Shown here piece by piece: positions 27,810 through 38,032 of a stretch of 64,000 bases of DNA; positions within the stretch are counted from its first letter, which is position 1, and each line of letters starts with the position of its first letter. The translations under genes were made by a program, and so were the position numbers. This stretch comes from Methanogenium marinum (GTDB lineage Archaea > Halobacteriota > Methanomicrobia > Methanomicrobiales > Methanomicrobiaceae): positions 1,311,276 to 1,375,275 of the forward strand of contig NZ_JAKELO010000002.1 in assembly GCF_028912405.1 (NCBI RefSeq), read 5' to 3'. Below the pieces are notes generated by a model. That model saw only the letters and a program-made list of their open reading frames with translations. It was not told the origin of the DNA and ran no database searches.

Positions 27810-29906
27810 ATGGATAATCCGGGATTCTTTCTCTTCATACTCTTACTGGGATCAGCATGTATTACCGGAGGTATTGCCTGGACACTCCGGTCCCGCCATG
27901 AGGCCCGCGGCGCAATCTGGCTCTCATATACCGCTGCAGCACTGACCGGATGGCTCTGCTGCGATGCCGCTATAATCGTTTTCCCCGATATCTCCCTCAA
28001 GTTCGTCTTCTCAGGTTTCAAGTACATCTTCATCATCCTCACCCCTCTCATGTTCTTCTTTTTCACCCTCGCATATACCGGGAAGGATGAACATATGCCG
28101 GGATGGCAGCGGGCAGCAATCTCCCTTTTTCCTGCGGCAAGCATCGTTTTCGCACTCACAAACCCGTGGACTGGCCTATTTTATCTACAGAGTGCTGACC
28201 CATCCCTCTGGATATTCAACAACTACATCGGCCAGTACGGCATCTGGTTCTGGATAAACCTGATATACTCATATGCCCTCGTTACCGCCTCCCTGCTCCT
28301 TCTGACCGGCATTCTGACGTCCTCACCTCCGCACTTCCGATGGCAGATAGATCTCCTTATTATGAGTGCACTCCTTCCCTTCACAGCAAATATTTTCACC
28401 GTTTTCACAGATGTGGAGGGGAACGCTGTCGATCTCACCCCGCTCTTCTTTGCCCTGAGTGCCATCCTCGTCTTCATCACCATATTCTGGCTGGGCCTCT
28501 TCAGTATCATGCCATTTGCACGGACTCGTATCATCACCGAAATCCATGAAGGGGTGATTGTCGCTGACGGAAATGGCGTTATCATCGACATCAACAGTGC
28601 CGCCTGCACGTCAGCAGGTGTGACAGAGAATGAAGCAATTTCCTCCTCTGCGGATGGACTCCTTGGCAGGGTATTCAAAACCAGTCTCACTGCACTCAGA
28701 GAGGCCCGTTCACTCACCATATCACATGCAGATACTGCCGGGGAGATATGCTGGTATGACCTGACTGTCAGCAGAATTGAAGGGTATGACACCCAATCAG
28801 GAGGGACAATTATCCTCATCCGGGACGCTACAGCACGGAAGCGTATAGAGGAGGAGATGAAGGCAAAGGACCTCAGACTGAAGATAGCAATGGAGGGTGC
28901 CGGTCTTGCTTCATGGGAATGGCGGGAAGGGCAGGGCTATGTAACCTATGAAAATCCACTTACCGACCGGGCGATACCAAATGTTACTACCGTGGAAGCA
29001 CTCATAGACCAACTGAAGGTGTACCTGAAAAACGGATATGAGACCTCACTTGATGAACCGCTTGCAGATATTGTGACTGGTGGGAAGGACACCTTCTCCA
29101 TTGAATTTCCCGTGGGAAACCCACAGAAAGGCCGCTGGATCCAGATCACTGGTCAGGTCATTGAACGGGATAATGCCAAAAGACCAGTGTGGATTGTGGG
29201 CATCACCCAGGACGTCTCATCCCACTATGCGGCCCGCTCAGCCATAATGGAAGCAAATACCAAAATAAAACTGCTCACCTCAATCACCCGGCACGATATC
29301 CTCAACCAGGTGACGGTGATCCGCATGGTAGCAGAACTCACCGAAATGGAACCTGATGGGGCAATGAATTCTGAGGTGAGAGAGATGATTGCAAAGATTG
29401 ACCATTCTGCTGAGGTGATTGAGGATCAGATCTCATTTACCCGTGATTATGAAGACCTTGGTACCTACACACCCTCGTGGCAGAACGTGGCAGATGCAGC
29501 CGCATGGGCCAAAGGGATCATAAGCCGGACCGGGATTGCAGTCTCATGCGATACAGGCACGCTGGAAATTTATGCCGACCCAATGTTTAGAAAAGTGCTG
29601 GAGAACTTATTTGAAAACGCCCACCGCCACGGGAAATCTGTCACCGCAGTAACCGTCCGCTTCGAGCACCATCCTGATGAGAGCTGTTTGGTGGTGGAAG
29701 ACGATGGCAGGGGTGTGCCTCAGGAATTCAAAGAGAAGATATTCAAACAAGGGTATGGACAGAATACAGGATTTGGTCTCTTCCTGAGTAAAGAGATCCT
29801 TGCCCTTACCTACATTACCATCACTGAGGAAGGAAAGGAAGGTGAAGGGTCACGGTTTGTGATGCACCTTCCTGAGGATGGATACCAGGGATATCGCGAG
29901 AAATAA
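27810..29906 (+). CDS. Membrane histidine kinase (7TM-PAS-PAS-HATPase)
   Basis: A 698-residue sensor kinase. Residues ~1-235 form seven membrane helices of the histKA_7TM type. A PAS domain (ITEIHEGVIVADGNGVIIDINSA in parts) follows, then a second PAS-like region, then the dimerisation/phosphorylation helix with TRHDILNQ and a HATPase domain (N box NLFENAHRH, G box DDGRGVP, FGLFLSK). All catalytic boxes are intact. No response regulator is adjacent. The ATG at 27810 is preferred over a TTG three codons upstream. Confidence 0.9.
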   Translation: MDNPGFFLFILLLGSACITGGIAWTLRSRHEARGAIWLSYTAAALTGWLCCDAAIIVFPDISLKFVFSGFKYIFIILTPLMFFFFTLAYTGKDEHMPGWQRAAISLFPAASIVFALTNPWTGLFYLQSADPSLWIFNNYIGQYGIWFWINLIYSYALVTASLLLLTGILTSSPPHFRWQIDLLIMSALLPFTANIFTVFTDVEGNAVDLTPLFFALSAILVFITIFWLGLFSIMPFARTRIITEIHEGVIVADGNGVIIDINSAACTSAGVTENEAISSSADGLLGRVFKTSLTALREARSLTISHADTAGEICWYDLTVSRIEGYDTQSGGTIILIRDATARKRIEEEMKAKDLRLKIAMEGAGLASWEWREGQGYVTYENPLTDRAIPNVTTVEALIDQLKVYLKNGYETSLDEPLADIVTGGKDTFSIEFPVGNPQKGRWIQITGQVIERDNAKRPVWIVGITQDVSSHYAARSAIMEANTKIKLLTSITRHDILNQVTVIRMVAELTEMEPDGAMNSEVREMIAKIDHSAEVIEDQISFTRDYEDLGTYTPSWQNVADAAAWAKGIISRTGIAVSCDTGTLEIYADPMFRKVLENLFENAHRHGKSVTAVTVRFEHHPDESCLVVEDDGRGVPQEFKEKIFKQGYGQNTGFGLFLSKEILALTYITITEEGKEGEGSRFVMHLPEDGYQGYREK

Positions 29907-29942
29907 GGAACACATGAGAGGGTTTGGTATACCCGGCACTGG

Positions 29943-30761
29943 TCATTTCTCCTCTCCCTCTTCAAAAAATCCGGTCAGAATGGTTGCACATTTCTCCGGT
30001 TCCTGGTAACAGATGCCATGCCCGCACCCTTTTATTTCAATTATCACCGACCCTTCCACCCGTCCTGAAATGATACGGGCATTGTCCGGGGGAGTGATAA
30101 TATCCTTCGGACCCTGCAAAATAAGGAGGGGGATACGGATGCCGGGAAGGCGGCCCCAAGTCCCTTCCCACGTAACAATTGCCTCCTGCTGGGCAGTATA
30201 GATCTCCGGGGGCGGGATGCAGGTAACCGGGGGAAACCAGGAGAAGGGATCTGGATGGGCAGCCCGCCAGGCACCTGGGAAGAGATAGCGTCCGGTGTTC
30301 TCCAGCATTTCAAGGGCACTTTCTGCAGGTGCATTCATCAGGGCAATCGTTTTCGGGGAGGCAGGGGTGGCCTGTGCTCCTCCACACGTAGCAGAGATGA
30401 GGGCGAGGCGTCCCACCCGCCCGGGATGCCGGAGTGCAAGTTCCTGTGCAATCATCCCACCCATCGAATATCCCGCCACATACCACGGCCCCTGGTCAAG
30501 GCCACTCATCAGTGCAGCGGCATCGTCTGCACACCCCGGGACGGTATAGGAACCGTCCCCACCCCCTGTGCCACAAACACCACGATTGTTCATGCAGATG
30601 ACCCGGAATTCCCCGGAAAGAGAACGGATCATTTCCGGAGGCCATTCCTCTGCGGTCTGCCCATACCCGGTGATAAGAAGAAGGGGGCGACCCCCTCCAC
30701 TCTCTGTATATGTGACCCGTAGACGCTCAGTCTCTATGGTATGTAGTATCTTCTTATCCAT
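29943..30761 (-). CDS. Alpha/beta hydrolase
   Basis: A 272-residue single-domain hydrolase. The nucleophile elbow GYSMGGMI carries the serine, the oxyanion region is LLITGYGQTAEEW, the acid lies near GPKDIITPPDNA, and the histidine is in GCGHGICYQEPE. The start at 30761 (MDKKILHTIE) has GAGGAG ahead; the frame is open 52 codons further up without support. Substrate unknown; the gene stands alone. Confidence 0.85.
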   Translation of the reverse strand: MDKKILHTIETERLRVTYTESGGGRPLLLITGYGQTAEEWPPEMIRSLSGEFRVICMNNRGVCGTGGGDGSYTVPGCADDAAALMSGLDQGPWYVAGYSMGGMIAQELALRHPGRVGRLALISATCGGAQATPASPKTIALMNAPAESALEMLENTGRYLFPGAWRAAHPDPFSWFPPVTCIPPPEIYTAQQEAIVTWEGTWGRLPGIRIPLLILQGPKDIITPPDNARIISGRVEGSVIIEIKGCGHGICYQEPEKCATILTGFFEEGEEK

Positions 30762-31086
30762 CCCTGTCTCTTTCTCCTCTTTCTTACGGGATATCCAGCA
30801 GACATGTGGATAAGGATGCCGGTCTTTGGAAGATGAATACCCATATATCTGCCCGAAACACTCTTCGATACAACCATATGAACCCGGCGATAATCTCTTG
30901 AACAGACCACAGGACAACAGGATTCAGTGATATTTCTATGGCAGCCGGACATCGTATTCACACAGCACAGTTTCGCACCGCAGACCCCCTCTTTTTGGTA
31001 ACCAGGAGAGGGATACATCATATGCAGGGCAGAACCTCTCGTATAGCACCCCGTTCGATCGGATTCCATGAGAGAGGTGGAGACCT

Positions 31087-32328
31087 CTGAACGTTCTTCA
31101 TACCGCTGACTGGCACCTTGGAATGACTCTCTGCGGGAGACGGCGGGACACCGAGGCTGCGGCATTTCTCGACTGGCTGGCAGATGTTATAGAGAGAGAA
31201 TCCGTTGACCTCCTGCTTGTAACCGGCGATATATTTGACAACGGTACCCCGTCTGCCCGGTCACAGACCCTCTATTACCGCTTCCTGACAAAAGCAGCCG
31301 CTGCAGGCTGCCGCCATATTATCATCACGGCAGGCAACCATGACTCTCCGGCATTCCTTGAGGCACCGCATGAGATCCTTGAGGCACTCAATATCCATGT
31401 CGTGGGAACCGCTGGTGCAGGAAAACCGGGAGGCACCTTTCTTCTGGACGGGTCTGACAAAACCCCTCAACTCATCGTGGCTGCTGTCCCTTTCCTCCGT
31501 GACCGTGATATCCGTCGGTCAGCACCCGGCGCCTCCATCGGAGAGAAAGCCTCACAAGTCCGGGAAGGAGTCCGATCCCTGTACAACGAGGCATGGGAAG
31601 CTGCCTGTGCCATGCAGCCATCCAGCGGCCCAAAGGTGCCGGTGATTATTACCGGCCATCTCTTTGCTGCAGGAGGAAAGACCATCGAGGGGGATGGTGT
31701 CCGGGACCAGGTCGCCGGGTTTATAGAACGGGTCGGTGCGGACATCTTCCCAACAGATGCTGCATATGTGGCTCTTGGACATCTGCACGTACCCCAGACT
31801 GTGGCAGGCATCAATACAATACGATACCCCGGATCGCCGATCCCGGTCGGATTTGGCGAAGCAGAACAGAGAAAGGAAGTAATTCTCGTAACAACCGGGT
31901 CTGAGATACCGACTGTGGTACGCCCCGTCCCGGTTCCACAGTTCCGCCGTCTCGCCACCATCCAGGGGGACCTCCTGACAATCAGACATAAAATCGGTGA
32001 ACTCAGAATGACTGGCGGACCGGTCTGGGCCGAGGTAATATACAACGGTTCTGTTCTCCCGGGTGACCTGATGGGAGAGGTAACAGGGATGACGGAAGGG
32101 TCAGAGATTGAGGTTCTTAAGGTCAAAGACATTCGTCTTGTTTCTGAGGCTCTTTCGGCATACCAGTCATGCGAGGAACTTGAAGAACTGACAGAGACCG
32201 AAGTTTTTGAACGCTGCATGGAGACAGCAGATATACCATCCGAACAGCAGGAACGGCTGATGGCCACCTTCCGGGAAGTGCTCAGCGCGATGGATTCTGA
32301 TGGAACTGATGGAGGTAACCTCTCATGA
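31087..32328 (+). CDS. sbcD: DNA exonuclease SbcD (Mre11-type), probable CTG start
   Basis: Nuclease subunit of the SbcCD/Mre11-Rad50 complex that opens and trims DNA ends. The 413-residue protein has the phosphoesterase motifs HTADWHLG, VTGDIFDNG, TAGNHDSP and LGHLHVPQ. The first ATG (31123) falls after motif I, which would delete the metal-binding Asp-x-His. An in-frame stop at 31069-31071 leaves only CTG at 31087 as a start, giving (M)NVLHTADWHLG, exactly the family N-terminus. AGGTGG (31075-31080) is six bases ahead. The 3' end overlaps sbcC by ATGA. Confidence 0.88.
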   Translation: MNVLHTADWHLGMTLCGRRRDTEAAAFLDWLADVIERESVDLLLVTGDIFDNGTPSARSQTLYYRFLTKAAAAGCRHIIITAGNHDSPAFLEAPHEILEALNIHVVGTAGAGKPGGTFLLDGSDKTPQLIVAAVPFLRDRDIRRSAPGASIGEKASQVREGVRSLYNEAWEAACAMQPSSGPKVPVIITGHLFAAGGKTIEGDGVRDQVAGFIERVGADIFPTDAAYVALGHLHVPQTVAGINTIRYPGSPIPVGFGEAEQRKEVILVTTGSEIPTVVRPVPVPQFRRLATIQGDLLTIRHKIGELRMTGGPVWAEVIYNGSVLPGDLMGEVTGMTEGSEIEVLKVKDIRLVSEALSAYQSCEELEELTETEVFERCMETADIPSEQQERLMATFREVLSAMDSDGTDGGNLS

Positions 32329-35300
32329 GAATACGGAAAGTACGGCTAAAAAATCTCAACTCTCTTGCAGGAGACTGGGAATTTGATCTCACCGGCGAAG
32401 CCTTCAGCGCAGATGGAATATTTGCGATCACCGGCCCCACAGGTTCAGGGAAAACAACCATCCTTGATGCCATCTGCCTTGCACTCTATGGGTGCACACC
32501 CCGGCTGAAGACCATCAGCAAGTCAACCAATGAGATTATGCACCGCCGGGCGGCTGACTGTAGTGCGGAAGTGGAGATTGCAACAGCAGGTGGCGTTTAC
32601 CGGTGTACATGGGCACAGGAACGGGCCCGTGGAAAACCGGACGGTGCTCTGCAGACTCCGCACCACGAAATTGCTGATGCAATCTCCGGGGATATTCTCA
32701 CCACACGGAAACGTGAGGTGCCAAAACGGGTTGAGGAGTTAACCGGTATGGACTACGACCGATTTACCCGCTCTGTGATGCTTGCACAGGGTGATTTTGC
32801 AGCATTTTTAAACGCTTCGCCGGACGAACGCTCTCCCCTGCTTGAGCAGATAACCGGAACGGAAATTTATTCGAGAATATCGGTAGCCGTGCATCTCCGA
32901 AGACGGGAAGAACAGGAGATTTTTAAGGTTCTGGAGGCAGAAAGCAGCGGAATCAACCTTCTCCCTGATGAAGAGGTAACCAGACTCCGTGAAGAGAAAG
33001 TAACCCTTGTAGAAAACGGCGATAAACTGCAGAGAGGTATATGCCAATGCAGGACAGGGATTGCCTGGCATCAGGAAGGGGCGAGAATTTCCCACACCAT
33101 TGCTGAAACAGAACAGGAAGAGGCAGACCTGACAGAAGAACGGGCTGCAGCGAAAGAGCGGCTCATTCGTCTCCGGAGAGGTGAAGTGGCCGCCACACAG
33201 GAAGGCCCCTACCGCCGGGTGACCACCCTCCGGGAAAGACAGGAAAATGACAAAACTTCCATCATCCGGATTGAAACAGAACTGCCTGAACGGATAGCCG
33301 CCGCCAGGAAGGCTGAAGCCGTAGTCTCTTCTGAAGAAGTGAACCTCCGGAATGCACAGAAACAGGCGGAACAGGCTGCTCCGGTCATTCGGGAAGTGCG
33401 GGCACTTGACTTGCAGATGCAGTCTGCAAGAGACCATCTCCATGATCGCCTGAGGGAACAGGAGAGAGCAGAACGTGACTGGGACACCGCCCGGAAAGAA
33501 CTCTCCAAAACAGCAGAAGCAGATTTCATCACCCCGGCAGCAGCTGAAAAATCAGAATTGTTCCTGAAAGAACATGGCATTACAGAGAGTCCGGACACCA
33601 TCTATCTGACCCTGACAACCATCGCAAAAGAGATAGCAGATGCAGTGCCGGGTGATGCCCTCCGGCTGCTTCCCCCGGAAACCACAAAAACGTGCACCAT
33701 TGCAGAAGAACAGGTCATCTCCCTGGAACGGACACTTGCAGATATTCCCTGGTACAGAGACCCTGACACTCTCAGAGAGAAAACTACCGTTTGCCAGGAG
33801 AAGATAACCCGGCTAAACAGTCTTCTGGACCGTCTCAGGGACGGTGCAGACGATGCACTCCGAAGCAGTGAACTCACCGAACGTATCCGTGAGAAAAAAC
33901 AGGAGGCAGTCCAATATCAGAAAACAGGGGAAGAATGTGGACAACAGCGTGAAACGCGGGAGCGCCTTGCAGACCAGATGGAGAAAAATTGCCGCCTTGC
34001 GGCCCGGGTTCATGACCTGGAGGAGGAACGCTCCCATCTGGAGGCAGGCAAACCCTGTCCTCTCTGCGGTGCCACCATCCACCCGTATGTCATGGACACA
34101 GCAACACTCCCCCGTGCAGCAGAGGAAGAACTTCGCCAGGAACGGGCCACAATTGAAACTATCCGTGAGAAAGAGGCCTTCCTTCTTTCGGTGATTGCAC
34201 GGAGTGAAAGCGAAGCGGAAGCCGCAGAGGAGGGACTCAATGCCATACGGGAACGGGCCATACACCGGGGGGAAGCCTGGACTGAAGGGTGCCGCGAATT
34301 CCCCCTTGACCTCAACCTCAATACACCTAACCGTGAGGAGGCTGTGCATGTGGCCCTCAGTGCTGTCAGCCAGACAATTGAACGTTGTAATGCAGCAGAT
34401 ACTGCCATAAGGGCACTCAAAGATCAGGCCCGGTCAACAGAAAATCTCATTCATTATTGCCAACAGGCAATTCAGATATTCGGGGCTGCTGAGCACTGTA
34501 CAGGACGCACCACCCTGCTCCGGAGTGACCTGGAACACCTCAGGGACAAACGTCAGAACCTTTTTGGTGATATCAACCCGGACGAAGCTGAACGCCAATC
34601 TGGCCGGATAATCCAGGAGAAAGATGCGGCATTGAAAATTGCACAGGAACATCATCAGAACATATTAGAGGCAAATGCAAACCTCGATGGGAAAATACAA
34701 ACACTCCGGGTGGCTATCCAGACACAGGGTAAAGAACTGGAAGAGGCTGAACACCAGTTTGAGGAGGCGGTGTGCAGTGCGGGATTCCTCGGGGAAGGTG
34801 ACTTCACTGCTGCCCTCCTTTCACCAGAAGAAACAGCAGTCCTCAGGAGCGAGCGCGACCGTCTGGAGCGGAGGCAGGCAGGCCTTGCAGCACGGCATGC
34901 AACCGCCCAAAGAGAGGCAGAGGCACACCACGCCTCAGCAGGCACGCAAAAGGATGAAGAAACCCTCACTGAAGAACTAAGTGCTCTCACCACAGCAGAA
35001 CAGGAATCAAACACCCGCAGAGGCGAAATCCGACAGCAACTCAGGCGTCAGAAAGAGGAGGCAGCCCGGTATGCTGAACAGGAAACACGGATTGCTGCGC
35101 AGCGGACCGAAACCGGCCGGTGGGATGAACTCCATGCTCTTATCGGGTCAGCAGACGGGAAAAAGTTCCGCAATTTTGCACAGGGCCTCACCTTTGCGGT
35201 GATGATTACATCAGCTAACCGCCAGTTACAGGGGATGAGTGACCGGTATATTCTGATTCAGAATCCAGATCTGCCCCTGGAACTTGCGGTAACCGACAAC

Positions 35301-35636
35301 TACCAGGGTGGAACCGTCCGGTCGACAAGAAATCTCTCCGGCGGCGAAAGTTTCCTTGTGAGTCTGGCTCTCGCCCTCGGTCTTGCTTCGATGGCATCCG
35401 GGAAGATAAAGGTAGATTCCCTCTTTCTTGACGAAGGATTCGGGACACTGGACGGGGATGCCCTCGAGATGGCTCTCTCCACACTTTCCTCACTGCGGGA
35501 TCAGGGAAAAATCATCGGTGTTATCTCTCATGTGCCTGCCTTAAACGAACGAATAGGAACCGTCATCAGGGTCAAAAAAGAGAGTGGCGGAAGAAGTACA
35601 GTGAAAGGGCCGGGAGTTATCCGGCACGCGGCCTGA
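32325..35636 (+). CDS. sbcC: DNA repair ATPase SbcC (Rad50-type)
   Basis: The SMC-like ATPase partner of SbcD. The 1103-residue protein has Walker A GPTGSGKTT at the N-terminus, QGDFAAFLNASPDERSPLLE as in bacterial SbcC, two long coiled-coil arms, a zinc hook CPLCGATIHP in the middle (about residue 575), then the signature NLSGGESFL and Walker B DSLFLDEGFG. Length and motifs are closer to bacterial SbcC than to the ~880-residue archaeal Rad50, and no herA or nurA lies alongside. Confidence 0.94.
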   Translation: MRIRKVRLKNLNSLAGDWEFDLTGEAFSADGIFAITGPTGSGKTTILDAICLALYGCTPRLKTISKSTNEIMHRRAADCSAEVEIATAGGVYRCTWAQERARGKPDGALQTPHHEIADAISGDILTTRKREVPKRVEELTGMDYDRFTRSVMLAQGDFAAFLNASPDERSPLLEQITGTEIYSRISVAVHLRRREEQEIFKVLEAESSGINLLPDEEVTRLREEKVTLVENGDKLQRGICQCRTGIAWHQEGARISHTIAETEQEEADLTEERAAAKERLIRLRRGEVAATQEGPYRRVTTLRERQENDKTSIIRIETELPERIAAARKAEAVVSSEEVNLRNAQKQAEQAAPVIREVRALDLQMQSARDHLHDRLREQERAERDWDTARKELSKTAEADFITPAAAEKSELFLKEHGITESPDTIYLTLTTIAKEIADAVPGDALRLLPPETTKTCTIAEEQVISLERTLADIPWYRDPDTLREKTTVCQEKITRLNSLLDRLRDGADDALRSSELTERIREKKQEAVQYQKTGEECGQQRETRERLADQMEKNCRLAARVHDLEEERSHLEAGKPCPLCGATIHPYVMDTATLPRAAEEELRQERATIETIREKEAFLLSVIARSESEAEAAEEGLNAIRERAIHRGEAWTEGCREFPLDLNLNTPNREEAVHVALSAVSQTIERCNAADTAIRALKDQARSTENLIHYCQQAIQIFGAAEHCTGRTTLLRSDLEHLRDKRQNLFGDINPDEAERQSGRIIQEKDAALKIAQEHHQNILEANANLDGKIQTLRVAIQTQGKELEEAEHQFEEAVCSAGFLGEGDFTAALLSPEETAVLRSERDRLERRQAGLAARHATAQREAEAHHASAGTQKDEETLTEELSALTTAEQESNTRRGEIRQQLRRQKEEAARYAEQETRIAAQRTETGRWDELHALIGSADGKKFRNFAQGLTFAVMITSANRQLQGMSDRYILIQNPDLPLELAVTDNYQGGTVRSTRNLSGGESFLVSLALALGLASMASGKIKVDSLFLDEGFGTLDGDALEMALSTLSSLRDQGKIIGVISHVPALNERIGTVIRVKKESGGRSTVKGPGVIRHAA

Positions 35637-35893
35637 GAGAGAGAAAGAGAGAGGAAAAAAGAGCAAACCGGAATTCACCGTATGAGAGAGAAATCAAAAT
35701 CTCTCAATTTCTCCTATACATATTTTCCGCAAAATGGTGCGGGTACCGCAAAAACTAAAAAAAATTACCGTGCTAAATAACACGCTTAAATAACATTTTT
35801 TTTTCGCATTTTTAGGAAAATTCGATACAGTGAATGAATCAACAATCAGAACAATTTATATCGAAAAATATTCTGCCAAAAGATTGGTTTTGG

Positions 35894-37381
35894 TTATATA
35901 TCGGGGACACCGGCACATCGCCGGAGCGTCTCCCGGAGAAGGACACAGACACGCCCTGCAGAAGGGAGGGATGCTGATTCCCGAGGTGTGTGCGCTTCCC
36001 AAATATCCGGCCCGAGGGCAATGATGTCTGCCTCAGGAATCTTCTGTGCAATCCAGGCAGTTTCGAGACCCGCATGCAGACCCCGGAGACGCATAGTGGT
36101 GCCAAAGAGATCGCGGTACGTTTCCACAACTGCCTCACGGATGGGGGAGTCCTCCCTGTAATGCCAGGCGGGTGCAACCCCCGGAATGGAGACGGCCGCA
36201 CCTGCCTCCTTTCCCTGCCTGCGAAATCTCTCACCCATCACTGTGAGAATTGCATCTTTATTGCTACGGGCCGAAAGGCCGATGGTCAGCATGCCTGCCT
36301 CCTCGCGGACCGTTGCCGGATTGGATGAAGTGGCAACGAGACCAGGGATGACGGGATCCGTTGCACAGACACCTGCAGGAAGATCTGCGAGAAGGGAAAC
36401 AATACCCGCCGCAGTGTCCGGAGCAAAGACATTATCCTGTGGGGTGGCAGGAAAGATACGTATCCGCATCTCAGGATCTGTTTCGTGGTATGCTTCCCGA
36501 CAGGCACGACCCTCCTCGCGTATGAACCGGACCGCCTGTTTCACCACCGCACCATCAAGACCAATACAGGCCCGTGCTTGTCCGGGAATGACATTATCCC
36601 GTTCACCACCAGTTAAAGAGGTAACTGCACACCCGGTTTCCGCCATAAGACCTGAGAGCAGCTTTCCCAAAAGGGAGAGGGCATTTGCCCGCCCGGAACC
36701 AGCCTCAATACCCGAATGGCCACCTTTGCCACCTGCCACTTCCACTGTCTGCCAGCTGACCGGACCCCTGACCCGAATGCGGTGAGCAGGAAAGGTAAAT
36801 GCCACTGCCATCATCCCCGCCGAACTGGTGGTGATGGCGCCTTCCTCCTCATCATCAAGATTGATTATCGTTGTCCCGGTCACCCGTGCAGGGTCAAGTG
36901 ATGCGGCGCCGCGCATCGTCGTCTCCTCTTCCCTTGTTGCAATCAACTGAAGAGGCGGGTGAGTCTCTCCCGGATGTTCCATGAGGTGCAGCCCAATCGC
37001 AAGGCCGATGCCATTGTCCGCCCCAAGGGAAGTTCTCCGTGCCCGGATAATGCCATCCTCTTCATACCAGTCAATACCCTCACGGGCAAAGTCATGGTCA
37101 CAGCCCGGGGCCGCCACACAGACCATATCCATATGCGCCTGGAGAACGACAGGCGGTAGCGCCTCTTTACCCCTGCTACCCGGACGGGAAATGAATACAT
37201 TACCCGCTGCGTCCTTCTCTGCCGTGAAACCCGAGTTCTCCGCCCAATCCAGAAGAAAACAGGCGATACCGTCTTCATTCCCAGAACAACGGGGAATTGC
37301 TGCAATCCGGCTGAATATTTCAAGAATCGTTGCTGCGTCTGTGCCGCTGTCACCTGTTGCTCCTTTCCCGTCTTCTTTCAT
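35894..37381 (-). CDS. pepD: Aminoacyl-histidine dipeptidase (PepD, M20 family)
   Basis: A 495-residue zinc dipeptidase of the M20C group that splits X-His dipeptides. Visible are IAAIPRCSGNE at the N-terminus, the metal site VVLQAHMDMVC, SLGADNGIGLAIGL, ATREEETTMRGA with the catalytic Glu pair, and GLHAGLETAWIA for the C-terminal metal ligand. Length is normal. It is a stand-alone gene; its job is probably peptide turnover. Confidence 0.92.
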   Translation of the reverse strand: MKEDGKGATGDSGTDAATILEIFSRIAAIPRCSGNEDGIACFLLDWAENSGFTAEKDAAGNVFISRPGSRGKEALPPVVLQAHMDMVCVAAPGCDHDFAREGIDWYEEDGIIRARRTSLGADNGIGLAIGLHLMEHPGETHPPLQLIATREEETTMRGAASLDPARVTGTTIINLDDEEEGAITTSSAGMMAVAFTFPAHRIRVRGPVSWQTVEVAGGKGGHSGIEAGSGRANALSLLGKLLSGLMAETGCAVTSLTGGERDNVIPGQARACIGLDGAVVKQAVRFIREEGRACREAYHETDPEMRIRIFPATPQDNVFAPDTAAGIVSLLADLPAGVCATDPVIPGLVATSSNPATVREEAGMLTIGLSARSNKDAILTVMGERFRRQGKEAGAAVSIPGVAPAWHYREDSPIREAVVETYRDLFGTTMRLRGLHAGLETAWIAQKIPEADIIALGPDIWEAHTPRESASLPSAGRVCVLLRETLRRCAGVPDI

Positions 37382-37491
37382 ATCATTCCCCTGTTGCAGA
37401 AGTGTTCTGCACCATCCCAGATGAGGATTCCTCCTGTGTATGCGTCTATGGCAGTGTGCAGCAGGTATCTACAGAAAAGGATAAATCTCAA

Positions 37492-37501
37492 TTGTAGACA
37501 A
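37492..37501 (+). promoter_or_regulatory. Palindrome upstream of MarR gene
   Basis: TTGTAGACAA, arms TTGT/ACAA, 51 bases before the MarR start; a related GTTG/CAAC pair follows a few bases on, and CTATATG near 37542 could be the TATA box. A candidate MarR operator. Confidence 0.35.
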
Positions 37502-37552
37502 ATCAACTGTTGTCACATCAACCACTAAATACTGACAAACGCTATATGTACT

Positions 37553-38032
37553 ATGAACGTCCCTTTTCCTCCCGACCTTCCGATAGGAGCTCTGCTCTCT
37601 ATCATTCACCGAAACCGTAATATTCTCCTCAATGAACATACGGGACGTATGGGAATCACAGCAGGTGCGGTAGGTCCCATCATCTATCTTTCAAAACACC
37701 CGGACGCCACCCAGGATGAAATCAGCCGCAGACTCATGATCGATAAGGCAGCCATTGCGCGGACCATCCACCGGCTGGAAGAGGAAGGCTGCATCATACG
37801 CATCCCGGATGAGACAAACCGCCGGAAATTCTGTATATTTATGACAGAAAAGGGAAGACGGGTCGCAGAAAAAGTAATTGCAGCAGCAGACACCGTTGAC
37901 CATGAAATTACCGGAAATCTCCCGGAAGAAGCACAGACATACCTGATGCCCATTCTCCGATCAATGGCATACACCAGCAGTACAATGGCAGATAGAGAAT
38001 TCGATATAAATGACAGAGAAAGCACAGACTGA
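37553..38032 (+). CDS. MarR family transcriptional regulator
   Basis: A 159-residue winged-helix repressor. The domain HPDATQDEISRRLMIDKAAIARTIHRLEEEG (seen in parts) holds the recognition helix, and RRKFCIFMTEKGRRVAEKV is the wing and dimer helix. Its end overlaps the MATE exporter gene by 23 bases, so it most likely regulates that exporter in response to a toxic ligand, the usual MarR arrangement. Confidence 0.9.
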   Translation: MNVPFPPDLPIGALLSIIHRNRNILLNEHTGRMGITAGAVGPIIYLSKHPDATQDEISRRLMIDKAAIARTIHRLEEEGCIIRIPDETNRRKFCIFMTEKGRRVAEKVIAAADTVDHEITGNLPEEAQTYLMPILRSMAYTSSTMADREFDINDRESTD

